A stretch of DNA of 64,000 nucleotides from Streptomonospora nanhaiensis (GTDB lineage: Bacteria; Actinomycetota; Actinomycetes; Streptosporangiales; Streptosporangiaceae). The stretch is from contig NZ_CP113264.1 in assembly GCF_026642255.1 (NCBI RefSeq), positions 558,001 to 622,000 of the forward strand, in the 5' to 3' direction. The notes under the pieces were generated by a model. It ran no database searches. It saw nothing but the letters and a program-made list of their open reading frames with translations, and had not been told where the DNA came from. Of the stretch, positions 1 to 8,034 are shown one piece after another. The number at the start of each line of letters is the position of its first letter. The stretch's first letter is position 1. The position numbers and the translations under genes are program-made.

Positions 1-557
1 GCCGAGGCCTCCACGATGTCCTCGACCCCCAGGTAGAGGCCCTGGTTGGCCTGGCAGTAGAACGCGGCGGTGCCCTGCGTCGGGAACGCGCCGCACGGGC
101 TGTGCCCCGCCGAGTACCAGTACACGCGGTTGGGGGACGAGAACTCCATCCCCGCCGACGCGAAGTAGGCGCTCCACGCCCGGTCGAGGCAGTCGGCGAT
201 CTCGTGGACGAACCCCTCCACGGACTCCGGGTCCTCCGGGTCCAGCTCGGGGGCCTCGCAGGTGACCTCGCCGAGCTCCCCGATCCGGTACAGCGGGTTG
301 TCGCCGAGCATGTCCCCTCCCGTGGACACGGCCCGCTGGTGCTCGCCGCCCCCGTCGGCCGGGCCGGCCGACGCCACCGGGTGGGACCACGCGGCGTCGG
401 AGGAGGACAGCATCGCCGAGAACGCCAGGAAACCGGTGAAGGCGACCGCGGCCAGCCCCGTTCCGAGCGTGAGGGACACGCCGAGCCCCATCCGCTGGAA
501 GAACCCGGGCCGCTCCGACCAGAACTCCGGGACCGGGGCCGGCCCGCGCCTCACCAC
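1..557 (-). CDS. Neutral zinc metallopeptidase (YpfJ-like), C-terminus cut off by window edge
   Basis: The reverse strand reads open from a GTG at 557 (a second GTG is at 554) to the window edge, about 185 residues. Upstream, GGGAGG at 568-563 is a good ribosome binding site. The product starts with a short basic stretch, one hydrophobic segment at about residues 27-48, then a domain with the spaced cysteines and aromatic residues of the YpfJ/COG2321 family: NPLYRIGEL, a CLDRAW motif, SPCG and AFYCQANQGLYL. The HExxH zinc site should lie beyond the edge and is not seen. It is probably a membrane-anchored or exported peptidase. It is divergent from the DUF2207 gene. Family assignment is good; substrate is unknown. 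Confidence 0.72.
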   Translation of the reverse strand, partial: MVRRGPAPVPEFWSERPGFFQRMGLGVSLTLGTGLAAVAFTGFLAFSAMLSSSDAAWSHPVASAGPADGGGEHQRAVSTGGDMLGDNPLYRIGELGEVTCEAPELDPEDPESVEGFVHEIADCLDRAWSAYFASAGMEFSSPNRVYWYSAGHSPCGAFPTQGTAAFYCQANQGLYLGVEDIVEAS

Positions 558-602
558 GGCCGCCTCCCGGGGGCCGGGAGCACGGAGCCGCCCGCGGTGC
601 CC

Positions 603-636
603 TGTGACAACAGCGCGCGGGGGGACCGGATAGGCT
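603..636 (+). promoter_or_regulatory. Putative leaderless promoter of the DUF2207 gene
   Basis: A TAGGCT -10-like hexamer (631-636) inside GGATAGGCT lies 8 nt before the ATG at 645, so transcription would start at or next to the start codon. TGTGAC at 603-608 lies 22 nt upstream of the hexamer. The same TGTGAC-N22-TAGGCT layout precedes cysS. A 22-nt gap is too long for a normal -35, so the role of TGTGAC is open. Confidence 0.45.
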
Positions 637-644
637 CTCGCGTC

Positions 645-2504
645 ATGTGGTGGGTCGGCTCCTGGCGCCCGGCCGTCGTGGCGACGACGGTCCTCTCGGT
701 GTGCTCCGTGCTGGTCACGGCGCCTGGCGTCGTGTGGCCGGAAGGGGAGGCCCACGCCGCGACGGCAGCCGCGCCGGCCACCACAGTACCGGGGGGCGCG
801 CCGGACCGGACCGGCGCGGTCGGCCTCGGGAGCGCGGCCGATCCGCTGATCACCAACGACGTCAGACTGGAGCTCGACCGCGCGGGGGTCCTCCACGGCG
901 AGGAGACCATCACCTTCAGCGGCGGGGCCCCCGCGGAGTTCACCAGGGCCCTCACCGAGACGATGCTCTACGACACGGACCACGACAGGAAGTTCGAGGT
1001 CACCGGTGTCGAGGCGACCGACCTGGACGGCAGCCCCCTGGCCGTCGAGGTCGAGAAGACGGACGGGACGCTGTACGCGCGGATCCCCACCGCGGCCACC
1101 GCCGGCGTGGTGCTCACCTACAGGGTGGGCGGGACCGTGAGCGAGGTCACCCAGGGCGTCCAGATGGAGTGGAGGGCCGTCGGCGCCTACAGCCACACCG
1201 TGGAGTCCACCGACGTCACCGTGACCGCGCCCATGCCGCCCGAGGCGCTCTCGTGCCTGGCGGGCGAACCGCGCAGCGCCATGTACTGCACCGCGTCCGA
1301 CATGGGGCCGGAGGCGGGCGTCGCCCACTTCCTCCAGGCGGACATGGAGCCCGACGACCGGCTGGACATCGTCGTCAACTACCCCTCGGGCACCGCCGAG
1401 GGCGAACCCATCCTCACCCGGAGGTGGTCGCTCGCGTCCGCCTTCGCGGTGACCCCGGCGACCGCCGGCGTGTTCGGCCTCCTCCTCGTCGTCCTGGTCG
1501 GCGGCCTGGCCGTGCTGATCCGGGTGCGGGGACGGGACGAGCGCGCGCTGCGCCGGGAGGCCTCCGAGGGCGACCACGCGCCGGTCGAGGAGGGCGAGCG
1601 GGGGCAGCTGAGGTTCGCGCCCCCGGACGACGTGCACCCCGGCCAGATCGGCACCCTCATCGACGAACGCGTCGACATCGCCGACCTCACCGGGGCGGTG
1701 CTCGACCTCGCGGTGCGGGGCTACATCCGGCTGGAGGAGCTGCCGCACGAGCACTTCACGTCCGTCGACTGGCGCCTGGTGCGGCTCGACGGCCCCCCGG
1801 GGGAGACCCTGCTGGCCTCCGAGTGGCTGCTGCTGGACGCCCTCTTCGGCGAGCGGCGCACGGTGCGGCTGTCGCAGCTGGGGTCGCCGCGGGCCTCCGC
1901 CGACTTCCCCGCCAGGATCGACCGCGTGCGCGAGGAGCTGTACCGGGACATGGTGCGGCTCAAGTGGTTCGCCCGGTCGCCGAGCCAGGTGCGCACCCGC
2001 TGGAGCACGGTCGGGATGGCGCTGACGGCGGCCGGCGTGGTCCTGACCGGGGTCCTCGCGGTCTTCACGGGCGCGGCCTTCTCCGGCCTCGCGGTCGTCA
2101 TCGCGGGCGCCGCCGTCACGGCGGGAGCCCAGTACATGCCCGCCAAGACCAAGCTGGGCAGCAGCGTGTACGCGCACACGATGGGCTTCCGCGACTTCCT
2201 GCTGAGCCCCCGGGCGGAACGGGCCCTCCCCGGCCGGAGGGTGGAGCTCTACTCGCGCTACCTGCCGTACGCGGTGATCTTCGACGACGTCGACCGGTGG
2301 GCGAACATCCTGGCCTCGGCCGCGCTCGCCGACCTCACCCCGGAGGAGCTGACCGGCGACGGCCTCGCCTGGTACACCGGCCCCCGCGAGTGGAGGATCG
2401 AGGACTTCGCCGACTCCATCACCACGTTCGTGGTGTCGCTGACCGGCATCATCACCAACACCCGGCGCCTGCGGGCGCTCAACCAGTTCCAGCGGTCGCG
2501 GTAG
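645..2504 (+). CDS. DUF2207 domain-containing membrane protein
   Basis: A 619-residue protein with a signal peptide or N-terminal membrane segment (about residues 8-38), then an extracytoplasmic beta-rich DUF2207 domain (about 65-255). A transmembrane helix follows at about 265-290, then a cytoplasmic part with the family's typical [10 protein letters not shown] and [15 protein letters not shown] stretches. Two more hydrophobic helices lie near 465-505, before a C-terminal region with HTMGFRDFL. Members are predicted membrane proteins of unknown function, common in actinobacteria. The start was set at ATG 645 because the signal peptide begins there and a -10-like box sits just upstream; the frame stays open further upstream but that part looks non-coding. 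It is followed by dtd after 70 bp. Confidence 0.82.
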   Translation: MWWVGSWRPAVVATTVLSVCSVLVTAPGVVWPEGEAHAATAAAPATTVPGGAPDRTGAVGLGSAADPLITNDVRLELDRAGVLHGEETITFSGGAPAEFTRALTETMLYDTDHDRKFEVTGVEATDLDGSPLAVEVEKTDGTLYARIPTAATAGVVLTYRVGGTVSEVTQGVQMEWRAVGAYSHTVESTDVTVTAPMPPEALSCLAGEPRSAMYCTASDMGPEAGVAHFLQADMEPDDRLDIVVNYPSGTAEGEPILTRRWSLASAFAVTPATAGVFGLLLVVLVGGLAVLIRVRGRDERALRREASEGDHAPVEEGERGQLRFAPPDDVHPGQIGTLIDERVDIADLTGAVLDLAVRGYIRLEELPHEHFTSVDWRLVRLDGPPGETLLASEWLLLDALFGERRTVRLSQLGSPRASADFPARIDRVREELYRDMVRLKWFARSPSQVRTRWSTVGMALTAAGVVLTGVLAVFTGAAFSGLAVVIAGAAVTAGAQYMPAKTKLGSSVYAHTMGFRDFLLSPRAERALPGRRVELYSRYLPYAVIFDDVDRWANILASAALADLTPEELTGDGLAWYTGPREWRIEDFADSITTFVVSLTGIITNTRRLRALNQFQRSR

Positions 2505-2574
2505 CGCGGACCGGGCGGCGAACGGCGGCCCGACGGACGGCGGGCGCGGGGGAAGAGAAGAACGAGGGGGAACC

Positions 2575-3000
2575 ATGCGCGCGGTCGTGCAGCGTGTCTC
2601 ACACGCGTCGGTGACGGTCGACGGCCGGGTCGTCGGGGAGATCACCGGGCCCGGGCTGATGGCGCTCGTGGGGGTGACGCACACCGACACGGCCTCCGAG
2701 GCCGCCAGGATCGCGAAGAAGCTCTGGACGCTGAGAATCCTGGAGGACGAGCTGTCCTGCTCGGACTCCGGCGCGCCGATCCTCGTGGTCAGCCAGTTCA
2801 CGCTCTACGGGGACGCCCGCAAGGGGCGGCGCCCCACCTGGCAGGCCGCGGCCCCCGGGCCCGTGGCGGAACCCCTGGTGGACGCGGTCGTCGAGGAGCT
2901 CCGCGGGCTGGGCGCCACGGTCGCCACCGGGGTGTTCGGCGCGAAGATGTCGGTCGCCCTCACCAACGAGGGTCCGTTCACGGTCGTCCTGGAGGTCTGA
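2575..3000 (+). CDS. dtd: D-aminoacyl-tRNA deacylase
   Basis: A 141-residue homologue of Dtd, which hydrolyses D-amino acids (and glycine mischarged on tRNA-Ala) from tRNA in the cytosol. The protein starts [13 protein letters not shown] and carries the diagnostic [15 protein letters not shown] motif at about residues 77-92. The C-terminal motif is TNEGPFT, where the family has NxGPVT; the Gly-Pro pair that forms the chiral filter is kept, with Phe for Val. Length is that of the family. A GAGGGGG ribosome binding site precedes the ATG. It could be cotranscribed with the DUF2207 gene. It ends facing regX3, with a strong hairpin between them. Confidence 0.95.
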   Translation: MRAVVQRVSHASVTVDGRVVGEITGPGLMALVGVTHTDTASEAARIAKKLWTLRILEDELSCSDSGAPILVVSQFTLYGDARKGRRPTWQAAAPGPVAEPLVDAVVEELRGLGATVATGVFGAKMSVALTNEGPFTVVLEV

Positions 3001-3230
3001 GGGCCCCTGTGCCCGCCCGTGGCCGCCCGCGGGTACATTTCCGGGCGGATCGACTCGCGGCGGCCCTGGGGCCGCCACACGGCCCCGGAGGGCGGTCCGT
3101 CCCGTGGTGCGCCCCGTCGGGCCGGACGTGGGGGCCGCCGACGCGGCGGCGATCGCCGCACCGCTCCCGAGGGCCCGCGGGTACGCCCGAGCGGCCCCCG
3201 GCTCCGCAGGGGGCGGGAACGGCGTGCCGC

Positions 3231-3257
3231 CCGGGCCGTGGCCGGTCCACGGCCCGG
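3231..3257. terminator. Bidirectional GC-rich hairpin between dtd and regX3
   Basis: A perfect 11-bp stem (3231-3241 with 3247-3257) and 5-nt loop lies between two convergent genes. It has no U-tract. The rest of the 318-bp gap (3001-3318) is very GC-rich, and I see no gene in it. Confidence 0.6.
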
Positions 3258-3318
3258 GGCACGGGAACGAAGGGGGAGGCGACGGGGGACGGGGAGGCCC
3301 CGCGGGTGTCCCGTGCCC

Positions 3319-4014
3319 TCAGACGTCGACCGTGACCGGCTCGAACTTGTAGCCCAGACCGCGCACGGTCACGATGTACCGCGGGCTGCCCGGGTCCTCC
3401 TCGATCTTGGCGCGCAGCCGCTTGACGTGCACGTCGAGGGTCTTGGTGTCACCGACGTAGTCGGCGCCCCACACCCGGTCGATGAGCTGCATCCGGGTCA
3501 GCACCCGCCCGGCGTTGCGCAGCAGCACCTCCAGGAGCTCGAACTCCTTCAGGGGCAGCTGCACGCTGTCGCCGCGGACCGTGACCACGTGGCGCTCCAC
3601 GTCCATGCGGACGGGACCGGCCTCGAGGGCGGCGGGGAGGACGACCTCGTCCTCGCCCCGGCGCCGCAGGACCGCGCGGATACGGGCCACGAGTTCGCGG
3701 GAGGAGAACGGCTTGGTCACGTAGTCGTCGGCGCCGAGCTCCAGACCGACGACCTTGTCGATCTCGGAGTCCTTGGCGGTGAGCATGATCACGGGGACGT
3801 TGGACTTCTGCCGCAGCGTCCGGCACACCTCGGTTCCCGAGAGGCCCGGCAGCATCAGGTCCAGCAGCACCAGGTCGGCCCCGGTGCGGTCGAAGGTCTC
3901 CAGCGCCACCGTTCCGGTGGGCGCCACGGCGACCTCGAAGCCCTCCTTGCGAAGCATGTACGACAGGGCGTCGCTGTACGATTCCTCGTCCTCGACAACA
4001 AGTACACGAGTCAC
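3319..4014 (-). CDS. regX3: OmpR/PhoB-family response regulator (RegX3/PhoP-like)
   Basis: A 231-residue two-domain response regulator. The receiver domain (about 1-118) has the acidic pair at E8-D9, the phosphoacceptor D52 in LLDLMLPG, the Thr of MLTAKDS and the Lys of DYVTKPFS. The C-terminal winged-helix domain (about 135-228) includes LPLKEFELLEVLLRNAGRVL and VRGLGYKFEP. It starts with GTG at 4014, overlapping the senX3 stop as GTGA, so the two are translationally coupled. By family knowledge it is phosphorylated by SenX3 and controls phosphate-starvation genes, probably including the divergent phoU through the repeats at 5269-5312. RegX3 and streptomycete PhoP are orthologous names for this position. 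Confidence 0.93.
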   Translation of the reverse strand: MTRVLVVEDEESYSDALSYMLRKEGFEVAVAPTGTVALETFDRTGADLVLLDLMLPGLSGTEVCRTLRQKSNVPVIMLTAKDSEIDKVVGLELGADDYVTKPFSSRELVARIRAVLRRRGEDEVVLPAALEAGPVRMDVERHVVTVRGDSVQLPLKEFELLEVLLRNAGRVLTRMQLIDRVWGADYVGDTKTLDVHVKRLRAKIEEDPGSPRYIVTVRGLGYKFEPVTVDV

Positions 4015-5207
4015 TGTGCCGCCTCCTGCTGATCGGTGTTCCGGGTGGCGTCGGGCCCCCGGTCGTCGGGTCTGGGCAGACGCAGTGTGAACGTCGACCC
4101 CGACCCCTCCTTGCTCCACACGGTCACTTCTCCACGGTGGTGGGTCATGATGTGCTTGACGATCGCCAGGCCGAGGCCGGTACCACCGGTGGCCCGGCTC
4201 CGAGCGGCGTCCACACGGTAGAACCGCTCGAAGATCCTTTCCCGGTCCTGCTGGGGGATGCCGATCCCCTGGTCCGCGACGCTGATGTCCACGCTGGAGC
4301 GGGACACCCCGACCGACACGGCGACCCGGGTGTTCTTGGGACTGTAGGCGACGGCGTTCGCGATGAGGTTGCGCAGGGCGGTGCCCAGCAGGCCCTCGTC
4401 GCCCAGGATCGTGACGCCCTCGGCGCCGCTGCCGACCAGCTCGATCCCCTTGGCGTCCGCGGGCATGCGCACCGCGTCCAGGGCCTCCTCCACCACGCCG
4501 CCGAGCTCGACCCTGGTGGGCTCGGCCATCGGCTCCGCGCCCTGGATCCGCGAGAGCGTGATGAGGTCCTGGATGACCGCCGTCAGCCGCGCGGCCTCCG
4601 TCTGCATGCGGTCGGTGAAGCGGCGCACCGCCTCCGGGTCGTCGCTGGCGTCCTGTACGGTTTCGGCCAAAAGGGACAGCGCGCCGACCGGGGTCTTGAG
4701 CTCGTGGGAGATGTTCGCCACGAAGTCGCGGCGCACCGCCTCCACGCGCCGGTGCTCGGTCTGGTCCTCGGCGAGGACCAGCACCAGGCCGGTTCCCCCC
4801 AGGGGGGCGACGCGCACCGCGAAGGACGTCGCGTCGGGGCCGAACTTGCGCACGGCCACCTCGATGTCGGTCTCCCGGATGACCCCGTCGCGCCGCACCT
4901 TGCGGGCCAGGACGAGGAGCTCGCCTATGACCAGCTCCTCGCCCCGGACGAGGCCGAAGGCGCGGGCGGCCGAGGAGGCGCGCAGGACCCTGTCGGCGGA
5001 GTCCAGGACCACTGCGGAGGAGGGAAGTGCGGAGAGGACCTCGGCGATCCCCGGTGGCAGGGTGGTGCCGTCGTGGCGCTGGGGCACCGGGGCCTGACGG
5101 CGTTCGTTGGTACCCGTACGGAAGAAATGACCGGCGAGGACGCCGATGACGACGCCCGTCACGAGTCCGAAGATGCCGGTCACAGCGGCGAGAAGTTCCC
5201 CTTGCAC
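4011..5207 (-). CDS. senX3: Phosphate-sensing sensor histidine kinase
   Basis: A 398-residue membrane histidine kinase. One N-terminal hydrophobic helix (about residues 8-30) is followed by a PAS-like region (about 50-155). The HisKA dimerisation domain has the phospho-His in DFVANISHELKTPVGALSL (near residue 175). The HATPase domain has N-box NLIANAVAYSPKN, a DQGIGIP G1 box and GGTGLGLAIVKH. One helix and a small extracytoplasmic part are typical of SenX3, which senses phosphate status through PhoU and the Pst transporter. I used GTG 5207; a second in-frame GTG at 5183 is possible and would remove eight residues. It is divergent from phoU, a conserved actinobacterial arrangement. Confidence 0.92.
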   Translation of the reverse strand: MQGELLAAVTGIFGLVTGVVIGVLAGHFFRTGTNERRQAPVPQRHDGTTLPPGIAEVLSALPSSAVVLDSADRVLRASSAARAFGLVRGEELVIGELLVLARKVRRDGVIRETDIEVAVRKFGPDATSFAVRVAPLGGTGLVLVLAEDQTEHRRVEAVRRDFVANISHELKTPVGALSLLAETVQDASDDPEAVRRFTDRMQTEAARLTAVIQDLITLSRIQGAEPMAEPTRVELGGVVEEALDAVRMPADAKGIELVGSGAEGVTILGDEGLLGTALRNLIANAVAYSPKNTRVAVSVGVSRSSVDISVADQGIGIPQQDRERIFERFYRVDAARSRATGGTGLGLAIVKHIMTHHRGEVTVWSKEGSGSTFTLRLPRPDDRGPDATRNTDQQEAAQ

Positions 5208-5268
5208 GATTCGATCGTAAACGTGCGGACTGGAGCTTTACCCGGTCAGGGCAGACGACACAACCGAG

Positions 5269-5312
5269 GTTCTTCCATCGTTCACCAAACCTTGGCCGAC
5301 TCTTCAAACAAC
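5269..5312. promoter_or_regulatory. PHO-box-like tandem 11-mers between senX3 and phoU
   Basis: Four consecutive 11-nt units lie in the divergent gap: GTTCTTCCATC (5269), GTTCACCAAAC (5280), CTTGGCCGACT (5291) and CTTCAAACAAC (5302). Each begins with [G/C]TT[C/G], and the second matches the GTTCACC core of the streptomycete PhoP direct-repeat unit, which also has an 11-nt period. It is probably where the RegX3/PhoP-type regulator controls phoU and its own operon. Confidence 0.62.
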
Positions 5313-5331
5313 CACTGGGAGCATTGACGCC

Positions 5332-5994
5332 ATGCGCGATACGTACCACGAGGACCTTGACAGTCTGACCGAACGCCTCGTCGAGATGACGAGACTGGCC
5401 AGGCACGCCGTCGCACGCGCGACCACGGCGTTGCTGGACAGCGACATCGACGCCGCCCAGGAGGTCATCTCCGGCGACGAGGCGATCAACCGCCTCGACC
5501 AGGACATCGAGGACACGGCCTTCAGCCTGATGGCCCGGCAGCAGCCGGTCGCCTCCGACCTGAGGACCATCATCACCGCGCTCTACATGCGGGGCGACCT
5601 GGAGCGGATGGGCGACCACGCCGTCCACCTGGCCAAGATCGCGCGCCGCAGGCACCCCGACTCGGCGATCCCCAAGCCGGTCCGGTCGATCGTCCTGGAG
5701 ATGGGCCACCAGGCGGAGCTGCTGGTCACGAAGGCCGGGGAGGTCATCGTCGACAGGGACCCCGACACCGCCCTGGAGCTGGACAAGGACGACGACCGGA
5801 TGGACCGCCTGCGCCGCAAGCTGCTCCAGCGCATCCTCGCCCCCGGGTGGGAGTACGGGGTGGAGGCGACCATGGACGTGACCCTCGTCGGACGCTTCTA
5901 CGAACGCTTCGGTGACCACGCGGTGCACGTGGCCGACAACCTCGTCTACATGGTGACGGGCGAGAAGCGCGAGGACTACGACCCGGAGGGCTGA
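5332..5994 (+). CDS. phoU: Phosphate signalling complex protein PhoU
   Basis: A 220-residue all-helical protein made of two three-helix PhoU repeats (about 5-100 and 110-210). Each repeat carries the family's metal-binding E/DxxxD pattern: DLERMGDHAVHLAK in the first and RFYERFGDHAVHVADNLVYMVTG in the second. PhoU links the Pst phosphate transporter to the SenX3/RegX3 kinase pair and keeps the response off when phosphate is ample. It is divergent from senX3 across a 124-bp gap that carries PHO-box-like repeats, so it is likely induced by phosphate starvation. Full length for the family. Confidence 0.95.
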   Translation: MRDTYHEDLDSLTERLVEMTRLARHAVARATTALLDSDIDAAQEVISGDEAINRLDQDIEDTAFSLMARQQPVASDLRTIITALYMRGDLERMGDHAVHLAKIARRRHPDSAIPKPVRSIVLEMGHQAELLVTKAGEVIVDRDPDTALELDKDDDRMDRLRRKLLQRILAPGWEYGVEATMDVTLVGRFYERFGDHAVHVADNLVYMVTGEKREDYDPEG

Positions 5995-6277
5995 TCCCCG
6001 GGGAGACCCGTGGCGCCCGTGTGGCGGAGGGGGTTCGCGCCGGTGGCGCGGGGCCGTCGGCGGGGCTGCGGGGCGCTGCCGGAACAAAGGGGGTTCCGGT
6101 CGGCGCGAAATCGTGACATCCGTCGCTTCGACCCCTCCGAAGAGGGGCGGAGCCGGGCCGCGCCCGACCTCTCCCGACCCTTCGCCAAGGGCGCGCGGTT
6201 CCGCTGGCCAGGGGGCTCCGAAGCCTTTCGGACACGTCCTGACCAGGCCCGCGACAGGCCTCGGGTACACTTTGTCA

Positions 6278-6294
6278 ACCCCCGAAAAGGGGGT
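6278..6294 (+). terminator. Short hairpin in the phoU-carD gap
   Basis: ACCCCC (6278-6283) pairs with GGGGGT (6289-6294) across a GAAAA loop. It could be a weak phoU terminator or a structure in the carD leader. The 386-bp gap (5995-6380) shows no gene; its last 80 bp are AT-richer and hold a possible carD -10 (TATCCT, 6348-6353). Confidence 0.3.
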
Positions 6295-6380
6295 CCTGAC
6301 CTGCGTGTTCGCAAACCTAATAGGTACGTTAAGTCACAGATTCGTGGTATCCTTGTGGTAGCGGAAGGGGTACCTGTCAC

Positions 6381-6863
6381 ATGGCTTTCAAGGTCGGCGA
6401 CACTGTTGTCTACCCCCATCATGGGGCTGCTCGTATTGAAGCGATCGAGACTCGCACCATTAAGGGCGAGGACAGAATCTACCTCGTTCTGAGGGTCGAC
6501 AAGGGCGATCTGACGGTCCGTGTGCCGGCCGCGAACGCCGAGGACGTCGGCGTTCGTGACGTGGTGGGGCAGGAAGGCCTGGACAAGGTCTTCGAGGTGC
6601 TGCGCGCACCGCACACCGAGGAGCCCACCAACTGGTCCAGGCGCTACAAGGCGAACCTGGAGAAGTTGGCGTCGGGCGACGTCAACAAGGTCGCCGAGGT
6701 GGTTCGCGACCTGTGGCGCCGGGACAAGGAGCGCGGTCTGTCCGCCGGCGAGAAGCGGATGCTCGCCAAGGCGCGCCAGATTCTCGTCAGCGAACTCGCC
6801 CTCGCGGAAAAGACCAACGAGGACAAGGCCGAGGCCCTCCTCGACGAGGTTCTCACGACCTGA
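6381..6863 (+). CDS. carD: CarD family transcriptional regulator
   Basis: A 160-residue CarD protein. The N-terminal RNA-polymerase-interaction domain (about 1-60, TRCF-RID fold) begins [18 protein letters not shown]. The helical DNA-binding domain (about 70-160) contains [19 protein letters not shown], with the Trp that wedges into the promoter minor groove at the bubble edge, and [17 protein letters not shown]. CarD binds the beta subunit and stabilises open complexes, mainly at rRNA promoters; it is essential in mycobacteria. GGAAGGGG upstream of the ATG is a clear ribosome binding site. ispF follows after 26 bp. In many actinobacteria ispD lies between carD and ispF; here it is missing. 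Confidence 0.96.
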   Translation: MAFKVGDTVVYPHHGAARIEAIETRTIKGEDRIYLVLRVDKGDLTVRVPAANAEDVGVRDVVGQEGLDKVFEVLRAPHTEEPTNWSRRYKANLEKLASGDVNKVAEVVRDLWRRDKERGLSAGEKRMLAKARQILVSELALAEKTNEDKAEALLDEVLTT

Positions 6864-6889
6864 ACTCCAGTCACGGAATCGCGTCATTC

Positions 6890-7369
6890 ATGACGAATAT
6901 GCCTCGGGTGGGCGTCGGAACGGACGTCCACCCGTTTTCTCCTGGACGGACACTTTTTCTCGCCGGTTTGGAATGGCCGGGTGAAGACGGTGTCAGCGGC
7001 CATTCGGATGGCGATGTCGCCGCCCATGCGGCGTGCGACGCGTTGTTGTCCGCCTGCGGCCTGGGGGACCTCGGGTCCAACTACGGCACGGCGGAACCGC
7101 GGTGGAAGGGCGCCTCGGGCGCCGCGCTGCTCACCGAGACCGCGGCGCGCGTTCGCGCGGCCGGTTTCGAGATCGGCAACGTCGCCATCCAGATCATCAG
7201 CAACCGTCCCAAGTTCTCGCCCCGGCGCGCCGAGGCCGAGAAGACGCTCTCCGAGGTCGTGGGGGCGCCGGTAAGCATCTCCGCGACCACGACCGACGGC
7301 CTGGGCCTCACCGGCCGCGGCGAGGGCATCGCGGCCGTCGCCACGGCCCTGTGCGCGGCGGTGGACTGA
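6890..7369 (+). CDS. ispF: 2-C-methyl-D-erythritol 2,4-cyclodiphosphate synthase
   Basis: A 159-residue IspF, which cyclises CDP-methylerythritol 2-phosphate, releasing CMP, in the MEP isoprenoid pathway. Zinc-site residues are visible as DVH (near residue 13) and the His of [17 protein letters not shown] (about 40-56). The C-terminal [16 protein letters not shown] is the conserved nucleotide-binding end. The segment after the first helix reads DLGSNYG where most IspF proteins have DIGxHFP. The start at ATG 6890 or ATG 6899 (MPRVGVGTD) cannot be decided; neither has a strong ribosome binding site, which suggests coupling to carD. A strong hairpin follows at 7460. Confidence 0.93.
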   Translation: MTNMPRVGVGTDVHPFSPGRTLFLAGLEWPGEDGVSGHSDGDVAAHAACDALLSACGLGDLGSNYGTAEPRWKGASGAALLTETAARVRAAGFEIGNVAIQIISNRPKFSPRRAEAEKTLSEVVGAPVSISATTTDGLGLTGRGEGIAAVATALCAAVD

Positions 7370-7459
7370 CCCGCTCGCCGGCGGCGGCGCCGGGCCTGTA
7401 CGGCTCCGGTGCGGCCCGGCCCCCAGAGGGGCGGCGAGGGGACGAACGGCGAACAGAGG

Positions 7460-7485
7460 GGTCCCGCACCCGGGGGTGCGGGACC
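7460..7485 (+). terminator. Terminator hairpin after ispF
   Basis: A perfect 11-bp stem (7460-7470 with 7475-7485), a CGGG tetraloop and then TTCGTCGT. It is placed 90 bp after the ispF stop. The rest of the 665-bp gap to 8034 is GC-rich with short repeats, and I see no convincing gene in it. Confidence 0.68.
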
Positions 7486-7708
7486 TTCGTCGTGTCCGGG
7501 GGCGTGCCGGTGTCCGGGGGCGTGTCCGGGACCGGCCGGTACGCGGGGGCCGTGAGCGGGCGGCCCCGCGGTCCGTCCCCGAGGTCCGGCCCCCGTCCGG
7601 TGCTGCGGACGGCGCGGCCGGCGGCGGGGCGTCGCGCTCGGCCGGTCGTGTTCCCGGTGGCGCGGCGCGACCGCCGGTCGACCCGGGGGCACACCGGGGC
7701 AGTAGCCC

Positions 7709-7752
7709 TCGCGGCGGAGGGCGCCGGTCCTCGCGGCGGAGGGCGCCGGTCC
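7709..7752. repeat. Perfect 22-bp tandem duplication
   Basis: Two identical 22-bp units, 7709-7730 and 7731-7752, abut in the ispF-DUF2637 gap. The unit begins TCGCGGCGGAGG. It is non-coding as far as I can see. Confidence 0.85.
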
Positions 7753-8034
7753 TCGTGCACCGACCCTCGCGCGGCAGCCCGCCCGAGGCTCTGAACGGGA
7801 CGCAGGAGACACCGGGGTGCGCCTCGCACCCGATCGGAAACCGGGAGCCCGGGGGTCCAGGTCGTCCACAGGGCGTGCGGGGGTGGTTGGCGCCGGACGG
7901 GCGGGGGATGTTCTGGCATGGGGGTCACCCCTCCCCGCGGGGCGCTCACGCGCCCCCGGCAACAGCATGGCCCGCCCGGTCGCCGTCCGCCACCCCTTCC
8001 GCGGGGCTGTGGACGACCGGGCGGGGCGCACGGC

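Noticed and set aside
102..644. Upstream open extension of the DUF2207 frame
   Set aside because: The stretch is Arg/Pro/Gly-rich with no domain, and the reverse strand here reads a clear zinc metallopeptidase; the signal peptide starts at 645.
4015..6270. Long reverse-strand frame running upstream of regX3
   Set aside because: It crosses senX3 and phoU, both certain genes in other frames, and reads as low-complexity Arg/Pro/Gly. The GTG at 4014 with the senX3 overlap is the real start.
7370..8034. Reverse and forward ORFs in the ispF - DUF2637 gap
   Set aside because: All are Arg/Pro/Gly-rich with no ribosome binding site or motif; a terminator and repeats explain the visible structure.
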